A stretch of 64,000 nucleotides of DNA from Hyphomicrobiales bacterium (GTDB lineage Bacteria > Pseudomonadota > Alphaproteobacteria > Rhizobiales > Phreatobacteraceae). How positions within the stretch are numbered: the stretch's first letter is position 1; each line of letters starts with the position of its first letter. The notes beneath the pieces were generated by a model that was not told the DNA's origin, did not search any database, and worked only from the letters and a program-made list of their open reading frames with translations. The stretch covers positions 186,001 through 250,000 of the forward strand of contig JAFKKV010000011.1 in NCBI GenBank assembly GCA_017304475.1, in the 5' to 3' direction. A program made the position numbers and the translations under genes. Of this stretch, positions 33,490 to 41,699 are shown one piece after another.

Positions 33490-34365
33490 ATGCTGAGCTT
33501 CAACGAGCACAACCTGACCGAGGAAGTTCTGGCCCGTTTCGAGGGCTGTGAGAATCCGCGGCTGAAACAGATCGTCCAGGCCCTCGTCCGCCACAGCCAC
33601 GCCTTCGTCAAGGAGGTCGAACTGACCCAGGACGAATGGGGTTTCGCCATCGACTACCTGACCCGCACCGGCCACATGTGCGATGACAAGCGGCAGGAAT
33701 TCATCCTGCTGTCCGACGTCATGGGCGTGTCGATGCTGGTCGATGCCATCAATCACCGGATGCCCGACGGCACGACCGAAACCACGGTGCTCGGGCCGTT
33801 TTATCTCGGCGAGCATCGGGTCACCGCCCATGGCAGCGATATCGCCGCCGGCATGGACGGCGAACGGATGTATGTCGAGGCCCAGGTCAGCACCGCCGAC
33901 GGCGCGCCGCTGCCGGGCGCGGTGATCGACATCTGGCATTCCGACGACGAGGGCTTCTACGATGCGCAGAAGAGCGCGCCCGACGAGGCCTCGCTGCGCG
34001 CCCGCTTCATTTCCGACAAGGCCGGCCGCTTCCACTTCAAGTCGATCGTGCCGTCGAGCTATCCCATTCCGCATGACGGGCCGGTCGGCCAGCTTCTGGA
34101 GGCGACGAAGCGCCATCCGATGCGACCGGCCCATGTCCATTTCCACGTCTCGGCGCCAGGGTTCGAGACCCTGGTGACCCATGTCTTCATTTCCGGCGAT
34201 CCGTGGCTTGAGAGCGATGCGGTCTTCGGGGTCAAGGAAAGCCTCGTCGCCGCGCTTCCCGAGCGCCGGGAGCCGGCCTATCCCGACGGCTCGCCGGCGC
34301 CGGAGCGCTGGCGCCATCTTCGCTACGATTTCGGCCTGAAGGCAGCGGCCGGCGCCGCCGCCTGA
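33490..34365 (+). CDS. Hydroxyquinol 1,2-dioxygenase (intradiol ring cleavage)
   Basis: A 291-residue intradiol dioxygenase with the N-terminal helical dimerisation domain (about 1-100) of the catechol/hydroxyquinol group and the catalytic beta-sandwich after it. Candidate Fe(III) ligands are Tyr157 (EGFYD), Tyr191 (SSYPIP), His215 and His217 (RPAHVHFHV). The sequence LGPFYLGEH and the overall length fit hydroxyquinol rather than protocatechuate enzymes. It converts 1,2,4-trihydroxybenzene to maleylacetate, the substrate of the upstream reductase. A GGAGGAG ribosome site precedes the ATG. No hydroxylase that makes hydroxyquinol is present nearby. Confidence 0.92.
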   Translation: MLSFNEHNLTEEVLARFEGCENPRLKQIVQALVRHSHAFVKEVELTQDEWGFAIDYLTRTGHMCDDKRQEFILLSDVMGVSMLVDAINHRMPDGTTETTVLGPFYLGEHRVTAHGSDIAAGMDGERMYVEAQVSTADGAPLPGAVIDIWHSDDEGFYDAQKSAPDEASLRARFISDKAGRFHFKSIVPSSYPIPHDGPVGQLLEATKRHPMRPAHVHFHVSAPGFETLVTHVFISGDPWLESDAVFGVKESLVAALPERREPAYPDGSPAPERWRHLRYDFGLKAAAGAAA

Positions 34366-34570
34366 CACGCTTGCGATGATCGCAAAGGCCGGAATCCGGG
34401 CCGGGGCGCGGTGACCATCCCCGCCCGCCGGTTCCGGCGAGGCCGACATGCCCACCGCGGGTCGCTCATTTGTGAAGCGCCGTGGCGGGCTTGTGAATTG
34501 CCGTGGCCGCCGGCCGGCCGGACTATCCGTGCCGCGATCCGTCATGGTCCACGAGGCCTCGGCGCCCACA

Positions 34571-35527
34571 ATGACAAACTTTCGCGACCATCATCCGCGC
34601 AATGCGGCGGCTGCCGCGACCCGTCGCCATGTTCTCGCGATCAGCGCGGGTCTGGCGATAGGCGGGGTCTTCGCCGCGCCGCCGGCCGGCGCGCGCTCCC
34701 TGCCCATGGCGACCCGGCCGATCCCGCATTCGGGTGAACAGCTTCCGGTCGTCGGCTTGGGAACCGCCGCGAATTTCAGTGTCGGCGCCGATGAAGGCCG
34801 CAGGGCCGCGCTCGGCGAAGTGATCGAGCGGCTGATCGAGGGCGGCGGCAAGCTCATCGATACCGCGTCGTCTTATGGCGCGGCCGAGGAGGTTCTGGGC
34901 GCCATCATTCCGCCCGAGGCCCGCGGCCGGCTCTTCCTGGCCACCAAGCTCGAAAATGCCGACATGGCGTCCGGCGCGCCGGAACTGCGCCGGTCGCTCG
35001 ACCGCCTGCGCACCGGCCAGGTCGCGCTGCTCCAGCTGCACAATGTCAGCCGGGCGAGCCAGAGCCTCGCGGCTTTCCGCGACTGGAAGGCGGAGGGGCT
35101 CTGCCGCTATGTCGGCATCACCACGACCTCCGATCGCGACTACGCCGCCGCCGAAGCCATTCTGCGGCGCGAGAAGCCGGACTTCCTGCAGGTCGACTAT
35201 TCGCTCGCCGAACGCAAGGCCGAGACGCGGCTGCTGCCGGCGGCGGCCGAGGTGGGAGCTGCCGTCCTGACCGCGCTGCCCTTCGGCCGCAGGTCGATCT
35301 TTCGCGCCGTGGCCGGCAGGACCCTGCCGGACTGGGCCGAGGCGTTCGACGCGGCGACCTGGCCGCAATTCTTTCTCAAATACCTTCTCGGCCATGAGGC
35401 CGTGACGGCGGTCATTCCCGGCACCGGCAACCCCGATCACATGGCCGATAACCTGGCCGCGGGTCGCGGCCGCTTACCCGATGCCGCGCAGCGCCGGGCC
35501 ATGGCGGCGTTCTTCGACGCATTGTGA
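34571..35527 (+). CDS. Aldo/keto reductase with twin-arginine-type signal
   Basis: A protein of about 318 residues. A Tat-like signal (ATRRHVLAISAGLAIGG) is followed by an AKR barrel with GLGTAANFSVG, the catalytic-type DTASSYGAAEEVLG (Asp, Tyr), the lysine in FLATKLEN and the histidine in LLQLHNVS. The C-terminal VIPGTGNPDHMADNL corresponds to the NADP-binding end. Exported aldo/keto reductases of this type are found in Rhizobiales, and the preserved signal suggests folding with cofactor before export. Starts at 34544 or 34448 are also open, but 34571 gives the best signal peptide. Substrate unknown. Confidence 0.82.
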   Translation: MTNFRDHHPRNAAAAATRRHVLAISAGLAIGGVFAAPPAGARSLPMATRPIPHSGEQLPVVGLGTAANFSVGADEGRRAALGEVIERLIEGGGKLIDTASSYGAAEEVLGAIIPPEARGRLFLATKLENADMASGAPELRRSLDRLRTGQVALLQLHNVSRASQSLAAFRDWKAEGLCRYVGITTTSDRDYAAAEAILRREKPDFLQVDYSLAERKAETRLLPAAAEVGAAVLTALPFGRRSIFRAVAGRTLPDWAEAFDAATWPQFFLKYLLGHEAVTAVIPGTGNPDHMADNLAAGRGRLPDAAQRRAMAAFFDAL

Positions 35528-35623
35528 CGGGCTGGCGCGGCCGCCTCGGCGCGTCATGCCGACGGGAGCTTTTCGCTCCGGCATCCCGGCCTTGTCCAGC
35601 CGGCAAATGGAGCGGAGGTCGTC

Positions 35624-36373
35624 GTGACGCAGAATTCTGGTTTCGGTTGTTCGCGCCGGCTCCTGCTGCGCGCGGGTGCGCTGGCCGTCCTGGCGATTGC
35701 TGCCGCGGAGCGCGCATCCGGCCAATCCGCGGCGTCGGCGGGCCCGATCCGGATCGGCATTGTCGGTTCCGGCCATATCGGCGGTACGCTCGGCGCGCTG
35801 TGGGTGAAGGCCGGCCACCCCGTCATGTTCTCGTCCCGCCATCCGGAAGAGCTCGCCTCGCTCGCGCAAAGTCTCGGGCCCTTGGCGCGAACCGGCAGCG
35901 TGCCGGAGGCATTGGCCTTCGGCGACGCGGTCCTGATGGCGGTGCCCTACCGGGCCTATCCGCAGATCGGCAAGGACAATGCCGGGGTGCTGGCGGGCAA
36001 GGTCGTCCTGGATGCCGGCAACGCCGTGTCGGCGCGCGACGGCGAGATCGCGGCCGAAGCGCGCGACGGCGGTATCGGTGAGACATCCGCCGGCTATCTG
36101 GCCGGCGCGCGGATCGTGCGCGCCTTCAACACGCTGAACTATCGTATCCTCCACGACAATGCGAACCGGGCCGGCGCGCGCATGGCCATCCCGATCGCCG
36201 GCGACGACCAGCCGGCGCTCGCGGTCGCCGCCGCGCTGGTCACCAGCGCGGGGTTCGATCCGGTCGTGGTCGGGCCGCTGGCGCGGGCAAGGGATTTCGC
36301 CCAGGGCGCGCCCCTCTACGGCCAGCAGTTCACCGCTGCCGAGATGCGCCGCCGCATCGAGGCGCTCAGGTGA
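35624..36373 (+). CDS. Tat-signal NAD(P)-binding protein, F420-dependent NADP reductase-like
   Basis: A 249-residue protein. The N-terminus has a CSRRLLLRAGALAVLAIAAAERASG twin-arginine type signal (key residues SRRLLL). After it comes a Rossmann domain, IRIGIVGSGHIGGTLGALWVKAGHPVMF in outline (GSGHIGG loop), then FSSRHPEE, the family pattern for NADP-phosphate recognition. VLDAGNAVSARDGE and VRAFNTLNYRIL are typical of the F420-reductase-like (YqeC/NPDH) group. The GTG start at 35624 follows GGAGG. Its last four bases overlap the start of the next gene (GTGA), implying translational coupling to a membrane carrier. A secreted Rossmann protein is unusual because free NADP is scarce outside the cytoplasm. 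Confidence 0.8.
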   Translation: MTQNSGFGCSRRLLLRAGALAVLAIAAAERASGQSAASAGPIRIGIVGSGHIGGTLGALWVKAGHPVMFSSRHPEELASLAQSLGPLARTGSVPEALAFGDAVLMAVPYRAYPQIGKDNAGVLAGKVVLDAGNAVSARDGEIAAEARDGGIGETSAGYLAGARIVRAFNTLNYRILHDNANRAGARMAIPIAGDDQPALAVAAALVTSAGFDPVVVGPLARARDFAQGAPLYGQQFTAAEMRRRIEALR

Positions 36374-37734
36374 GCGTGCCTCATCCGGCCGCGATTCCCT
36401 GCGGCTTCACCCAGGCCGCCCTTCGCGTCGTGAACCGGATTGTCGATGTCCGGCCGGCCGAGGTCTCGGCGCTGGCATGGTCGTGGCTCTACATCTTTTC
36501 GGTGCTGTCGGCCTATTACGTCCTGCGCCCGATCCGCGACCAGATGGGCGTGGCCGGCGGGGTCGACAATCTGCCGTGGCTGTTCACCGGGACGCTCGCG
36601 GGAATGCTGCTGCTCAACGTCCCCTACGGCTTCCTGATCAGGAGCTTCCCGCGGACCATCTTCATTCCGATCGCCTATCGCTTCTTCAGCGCCAATATCC
36701 TGATCTTCGCCCTGGCGCTCCATGTCGCCAGCCCGGACCAGGCGATCTGGGTCGGCCGGGTCTTCTTCATCTGGACGTCGATCTTCAACCTCTTCGTGGT
36801 GTCGATCTTCTGGGCCCTGATCGTCGACCTGTTCTCGTCGGAACAGGGCAAGCGGCTGTTCGGCTTCATCGCGGCGGGGGCGACGCTCGGATCGATCGCG
36901 GGATCGGCGGTCACCGCGACCACGGCCCGGCATCTCGCCGCCGGCTATCTTCTGGTCGGCGCGGCGCTGCTGCTCGAGGTCGCGGTGTTCTGCGTCCGGC
37001 GCCTGTCGCGGCTCTCCGGCGCCCTGTCGAAACATCCACGTGGCGACGACGGCGACCGGGCGATCGGCGGCAGCGGGCTTGCCGGCTTTCGGGACGCGCT
37101 CGCATCGCCCTATCTCCTCAATGTCAGCCTGTTCCTGCTGTTCTTCGCGGTCACCTCGACCTTCCTCTATTTCCAGCAGGCGACCATCGTCAGCAGGACC
37201 TTTCACGATCGGGCCTCCCAGACCGCGTTTTTCGCGACTATCGACCTTGCCGTGAACCTGCTCACCTTCGTCGCCCAGATCGTCCTGACCGGCCCGCTCC
37301 TGCGCAGGCTCGGTGTCGGAGCGACGCTTGCCATCCTGCCGGCCTTCAGCATCGTCAGTTTCGCCGCCGTGGCGGCCTGGCCGGCGGTCGCTTCCGTCGT
37401 CGTGGCGCAGGTGCTGCGGCGCTCGGGCAATTTCGCCATTGCCCGGCCGACGCGCGAAATCCTGTTCACGGTGGTGTCGCGGGAGGACCGGTACAAGACC
37501 AAGAGCTTCATCGACACCGTCGTCTACCGGCTCGGCGACCAGGTCGGGGCCTGGTCGTTCGCATCGCTCGGCTATTTCGGGCTGGGACTGACCGCGGTTT
37601 CGGCCGTCGCGAGCCTCGCCTCGGTCCTCTGGCTGCTCAACAGCCTCTGGCTTGGGAAAAAAGAGGAGGAACTCGGCCGGGCGACGGCCGAGAGGCTGTC
37701 CCCGCCGGCCGCCGGCGGCACCGCCGAGCGCTGA
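36370..37734 (+). CDS. ATP/ADP translocase-like MFS membrane carrier
   Basis: A 454-residue membrane protein with about twelve hydrophobic segments. Features such as SAYYVLRPIRDQMGVAGG near the N-terminus, FFIWTSIFNLFVVSIFWALIVDLFSSEQGKRLFGFIAAGATLGSIAG-type sequence (key piece FSSEQGKRLFGF) and late SREDRYKTKSFIDTVVYRLGD are the hallmarks of the bacterial relatives of the Npt/Tlc nucleotide carriers. In free-living bacteria the transported compound is not known. The GTG start at 36370 overlaps the stop of the Rossmann protein gene, so the two are probably made together. The following gene is convergent. Confidence 0.8.
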   Translation: MSVPHPAAIPCGFTQAALRVVNRIVDVRPAEVSALAWSWLYIFSVLSAYYVLRPIRDQMGVAGGVDNLPWLFTGTLAGMLLLNVPYGFLIRSFPRTIFIPIAYRFFSANILIFALALHVASPDQAIWVGRVFFIWTSIFNLFVVSIFWALIVDLFSSEQGKRLFGFIAAGATLGSIAGSAVTATTARHLAAGYLLVGAALLLEVAVFCVRRLSRLSGALSKHPRGDDGDRAIGGSGLAGFRDALASPYLLNVSLFLLFFAVTSTFLYFQQATIVSRTFHDRASQTAFFATIDLAVNLLTFVAQIVLTGPLLRRLGVGATLAILPAFSIVSFAAVAAWPAVASVVVAQVLRRSGNFAIARPTREILFTVVSREDRYKTKSFIDTVVYRLGDQVGAWSFASLGYFGLGLTAVSAVASLASVLWLLNSLWLGKKEEELGRATAERLSPPAAGGTAER

Positions 37735-37776
37735 CGCGGATCTCGGCCCGGCGGCCCGGGCGGCACTCGCTGGGCC

Positions 37777-40020
37777 CTATCCGGCCGGCTCTTTCGGCGC
37801 CGGGAAGGGCGCCGGATCGGCGAAGCGCCTGACGATATTGGTGATCAGCCTGGCCAGCGGATTGTCGTAGCCGTCGATCGGCAGGGCGCCGATGAAGTTC
37901 ATCGAGCCGACCGAGAACACCGCGCCGCCATTGGCCGTTTCCATGAAGGTGAGGTCGGAGCGGATGATCTCCTCGCGCTTGCCCGGCCAGGTATGGTCGC
38001 GGCGTTCCTCGTTGACCGGCTGATAAGTGGGATCCTCGACCACCGCCCGGCCGACGATGATGGCGTGAGGCGGCGTGCCGAGCAGCGTGTCGGCGCGGTC
38101 GAGCTCGTGGCCGGCGGCGCCGCCGCCCATCAGGCCGCGCTCGCCGAACACCGTGCCGGGCACGGCTTTGTCCTCCATGCCGGCGCGCATGAAGGCGACG
38201 CGCGGATCGAGAATGCCGTCGAGGAACGTGTAGGGGTAGCCCTTATATTCGCCCTGGGTGCTGAAGCCGACGCCGACAAGAGCCTGCGGCGGTCGGCCGA
38301 GACGGCGCCAGAGCCCGCCATAGGAACCGTCGAAGGCGTGGTAGCTCTCGCCCGGCAAGGTCTCCCACAGGCGGATGCCGCCCTCGGCGCGACGCAGCTC
38401 GAAGGCCCAGGGACCGTCGGCATGGGGCACCACCTTCCAGTAGAAGCCGTTGCCGCCGAGATAGACGAAGCGGCCGCCGGTCTCGAAATAGGCGGCCAGC
38501 GCGTCCAGCGTCTCGGTCGTGTGATATTCCGGATGCTGGCCGGTCAGCACCACCTGATAGCGCGACAGCAGGTCGACGCCCTCGGCATGGACGTCATGGT
38601 CGGTGATCACCTCGAAGGCGATGCCCTTCCGGGTCAGGAGATCGGTGACGTAGCTGTCCGCCGAGATCCAGTAGAGGCCGGAACCATCAGGGCTCGGATC
38701 CACCAGGTGGATCTGGTTGACGCGCTTGTCGATCAGCGGCCGGCGGGTGGTCGACATGACCACGCCGCTGCCGTCGGAATGGAAATTATAGGGCGAGACG
38801 CCGTATTCGGGATGGCCGTCGGGGGCTTGCGCCAGCGCGCCCCAGGCGAGCGAGCGCCCGGTGATGAGCGCCTGCCGGCCGGCCTTCTGGTACTGGCTGT
38901 AGACGGTGTAGCTGAAGGTCGGCGCCAGGAAGGCGACCCTGGCCTGGGAGCCGGGCACGGCGGCGCGGACATAAAACACGATATTGTCGCGGGCCCCATC
39001 CTTTTCGAGATGCAGGGCGTAGACGCCGCTCACCCAGTCGTCGGGCACGGTGAAGGCGATCGAGGTCTTCCAGCCGGCATCGCCGATATCGTCGTCATGG
39101 AAATGGATCGCCGCCCATTCGCCGGGCGCCTCGGTCCAGCGATGGAAGGCGCCGGTCCAGCGCGAGCCGGTCATGGCGCGGGTCGGCAGATTGACGCAGC
39201 GGCCGTGACATCCGTGCGGGCCGATATCGCTCGCCCTGTCGGTCGGGATGTCCAGGGCGAAATCCCATTCGGCGATCAGGCCGCTCGCCGCGGTCGCGAC
39301 ACCCGAGGCTTGCGAAACCAGGATCGTTTCGAGGCCGTCTGTGCCGCCCAGCACGCGCGGCCTTTCGATCTTGCCGTTGAAATGCGCAATCGCCGCCATG
39401 CCCACCCGTTCCGCGGCGATCGCCGCATGGCCGGCCCCCGCCAGCGGTCCGGCCGCCGTGGTCTGGCTGACGGTCCGCCTTTCGTCCCGGTCGAGCCGGA
39501 TCCGGCGCGGCGCCTGGCCCAGGTGAAGCGTGTGGCTCGCCGGGTCGTAGAGGCAGGCAATGTCGTGCCAGGCCCGTTCGGTCAGTGCCAGCCCGGCCTC
39601 GATCTCGATCGTGCCGGCGGCGGTCGCCAGGCGGCAGAAGGCGCCGGCGGGACCGATGCCGAGCGTCAGCGCCGCGCCATTGCCCGACCAGTTGAGAACC
39701 GCCTGGCGGCCGGCCTTGACGAGGGTCGGCCAGACCGTGGCGGCAAAGGCGATGGGGCGCCCGGCCACGCCGAGATCGAGCGCGGGCACATCGACCCACG
39801 ACCCCAGCGCGACCGGCTGTTCTTCGCCCTGATGCTGGCCTTCGAGCGCCCAGGCGACCGGCACCTCCCGATAGCCCGGCCCCTTGGGGTTCGGGTCGCC
39901 GCAGATCACGCGGGCGATGCGGGCCGAATAGCGGCCGCCGCCGCGCACGCCGATCTTGAAACCCAAGGTCTCTCCCGGGCGCACGCTCCAACGGTCGACA
40001 TAGCCAGTGATGGGCAGCAT
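37777..40020 (-). CDS. N,N-dimethylformamidase large-subunit homologue (DmfA2-like)
   Basis: A 747-residue protein resembling the large subunit of N,N-dimethylformamidase, which hydrolyses DMF to dimethylamine and formate at a mononuclear iron site. The N-terminal half is beta-rich with a jelly-roll/laminin-like region (WHDIACLYDPASHTLHLG). The C-terminal half contains SPYNFHSDGSG, HPEYHTTETLDALAAYFETGGRFVYLGGNG (key pieces HPEYH near 496-500 and GGNGFYW) and VGSMNFIGALP. The His-Pro-Glu segment is a candidate metal region by comparison with the known enzyme. The small subunit gene normally next to it is absent; the upstream neighbour is a binding protein 25 bp away. Third gene of a minus-strand unit with an aminotransferase. 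Confidence 0.85.
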   Translation of the reverse strand: MLPITGYVDRWSVRPGETLGFKIGVRGGGRYSARIARVICGDPNPKGPGYREVPVAWALEGQHQGEEQPVALGSWVDVPALDLGVAGRPIAFAATVWPTLVKAGRQAVLNWSGNGAALTLGIGPAGAFCRLATAAGTIEIEAGLALTERAWHDIACLYDPASHTLHLGQAPRRIRLDRDERRTVSQTTAAGPLAGAGHAAIAAERVGMAAIAHFNGKIERPRVLGGTDGLETILVSQASGVATAASGLIAEWDFALDIPTDRASDIGPHGCHGRCVNLPTRAMTGSRWTGAFHRWTEAPGEWAAIHFHDDDIGDAGWKTSIAFTVPDDWVSGVYALHLEKDGARDNIVFYVRAAVPGSQARVAFLAPTFSYTVYSQYQKAGRQALITGRSLAWGALAQAPDGHPEYGVSPYNFHSDGSGVVMSTTRRPLIDKRVNQIHLVDPSPDGSGLYWISADSYVTDLLTRKGIAFEVITDHDVHAEGVDLLSRYQVVLTGQHPEYHTTETLDALAAYFETGGRFVYLGGNGFYWKVVPHADGPWAFELRRAEGGIRLWETLPGESYHAFDGSYGGLWRRLGRPPQALVGVGFSTQGEYKGYPYTFLDGILDPRVAFMRAGMEDKAVPGTVFGERGLMGGGAAGHELDRADTLLGTPPHAIIVGRAVVEDPTYQPVNEERRDHTWPGKREEIIRSDLTFMETANGGAVFSVGSMNFIGALPIDGYDNPLARLITNIVRRFADPAPFPAPKEPAG

Positions 40021-40045
40021 TTCAGGTCCTCGATGCGGTCATGTC

Positions 40046-41638
40046 TCAGGCGCGGCGGACGTTCCAGAACAGCGGCAGGCCTTTCAGGATGCCCTGCAAT
40101 TCCTTCTTGTAGGCGGTCGGCTGGTAGAACACGCCGAGCGGCACATAGGGCACGTCGGCAAAGGCCTGGCGCTGCATCTCGACGCCGATCTTCGTCTGGG
40201 CCGGGACATCCGGCGCGACGAACCAGGCGTCGCGCAAGGCTTCGAGCTGCGGGCTCGACGACCAGCCGAAGGTCGCCTTGTCGCCGGAGCCGCGCAGGAA
40301 ATTGTGGGCGGAGGGATTGAGCTGCGTGACGCCGGCCGAATAGGTGCAGAAGGCGTTGTAGCCACCCTTGTCCGGCGTCTCGCGATTGGCCATGCGGCGC
40401 AGCATCGAGCCCCAGTCCATCACCGCATAGTCGACAGTGAGGCCGATCTTGCGGAACAGGTCGGCTGTGACTTCGCTCATGGCGCCGATGACCGGGAAAT
40501 CGCCCGGCGCGATCAGCATGACCTTTTCGCCTTTATAGCCGGCTTCCTTGATCGCCCTGGCCGCCGCGGGGAGATCACGCGGGCCGTTCAGCGCGGCCAT
40601 GCCCTCCTCGCTCGCCATGTTCGAGCCGGGCGGAAAGAAGCCGACCTTGTCGCGCCACAGGCTTTGGTCGTCGCCGGCGATCGCCGACATGAAATCGCGC
40701 TGGCTGACCGCCGACAGCACCGCCCGGCGGATCGCCGGATTGTCGAAGGGCGGCAAGGTATGATTGAAGCGCAGCACCCCGACATTGCCGATCGGGTCGA
40801 GCAGCTCGACCTTCAACGCGCCGTTGCGCTTGAGCGGTGGCAGGAGATCCATGATCGGCTGGTCCCACCAGTCGATCTCGCCGCGCTGCAGGGCCGCGGC
40901 GGCGGTCGCGGCATCCGGCATGATCAGCCATTCGACCCGGTCGAAATGCGCCTGCTTCGGCCCGGCCAGCAGGCTGGTCGCGCCATCGGGCCGCGGCGCG
41001 TAGTGTTCGAACCGCGAATAGACGATGCGCGAGCCGGGAACGTGCTGGTCGGCCTGAAAGCGGAACGGGCCGCTGCCGATCAGCTCCTTCACCGGCAGGT
41101 TGCTGTCGGTCAGAGCCAGCCGTTCCGGCATGATGAAGGCGATGATGGCGCCGACCTTGCCGAGCGCCTCCGGCAACATGGGAAAGGGGCTTTTCAGCCG
41201 CCAGCGGATCGTGCGGTCGTCGGGCGCCGAGATCTCGTCGACGACGTTGAACAGGGAGTTGCCGAAGGCGTCGCGCGAGGCCCAGCGGCGCAGGCTGGCG
41301 ACCACGTCGCGGCCCCTCACCGGCGTGTTGTCGTGAAACCTCAGGCCGTCGCGCAGCGTCATCACCCAGGTCTTGCCGTCATTCTCGACCGTGTGGCCGG
41401 CGACCATTTGCGGCTGCGGCCGAAGCTGCTCGTCGACCCCGTAGAGCGTGTCGAACACCAGGAAGCCGTGGTTGCGGTTGACCAGGCCGGTGGTGATCAT
41501 CGGGTCGAGGATCGCCGCATCCGCCTGCGGCACGAAGCGCAGCGTCCGTGCCGCCTGGGCCTGGGCAAGCGCTGGGCTGGCAAGAGCGACCGAGAGGCCG
41601 GCGCCAAGGGTGGAACGAAGCAGGTCTCGACGATGCAT
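40046..41638 (-). CDS. Orphan ABC substrate-binding protein, family 5
   Basis: About 530 residues. The signal peptide MHRRDLLRSTLGAGLSVALA has a twin-arginine-like RRDLLR. The mature part repeats blocks of the binding protein at 25272 (LDPMITTGLVNRNHGFLVFDTLYGVDE in outline, TLRDGLRFHDNTPVRGRD, NPAIRRAVLSAVSQ), so the two are close paralogues. No permease or ATPase lies in this unit, hence the protein may use the importer encoded at 16857-20375. The ATG at 41638 has GAGGAG upstream. It is placed between the aminotransferase and the dimethylformamidase-like gene. Confidence 0.9.
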   Translation of the reverse strand: MHRRDLLRSTLGAGLSVALASPALAQAQAARTLRFVPQADAAILDPMITTGLVNRNHGFLVFDTLYGVDEQLRPQPQMVAGHTVENDGKTWVMTLRDGLRFHDNTPVRGRDVVASLRRWASRDAFGNSLFNVVDEISAPDDRTIRWRLKSPFPMLPEALGKVGAIIAFIMPERLALTDSNLPVKELIGSGPFRFQADQHVPGSRIVYSRFEHYAPRPDGATSLLAGPKQAHFDRVEWLIMPDAATAAAALQRGEIDWWDQPIMDLLPPLKRNGALKVELLDPIGNVGVLRFNHTLPPFDNPAIRRAVLSAVSQRDFMSAIAGDDQSLWRDKVGFFPPGSNMASEEGMAALNGPRDLPAAARAIKEAGYKGEKVMLIAPGDFPVIGAMSEVTADLFRKIGLTVDYAVMDWGSMLRRMANRETPDKGGYNAFCTYSAGVTQLNPSAHNFLRGSGDKATFGWSSSPQLEALRDAWFVAPDVPAQTKIGVEMQRQAFADVPYVPLGVFYQPTAYKKELQGILKGLPLFWNVRRA

Positions 41639-41699
41639 GCACGCTCTCCTCGCGGGTGGTGGGAATGCAGGTCTCGGCCGTACAGGGCCTGGCCGGCAG

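Noticed and set aside
34371..34385. Palindrome TTGCGATGATCGCAA as a further member of the island operator family
   Set aside because: The half-sites TGCGAT/ATCGCA agree, but they are separated by 1 bp instead of 5 bp, so the same dimer would not fit; it is also not next to an island promoter.
37993..40320. 775-codon open frame on the plus strand
   Set aside because: It is antiparallel to the dimethylformamidase-like gene, has no recognisable domain and shows shadow composition.
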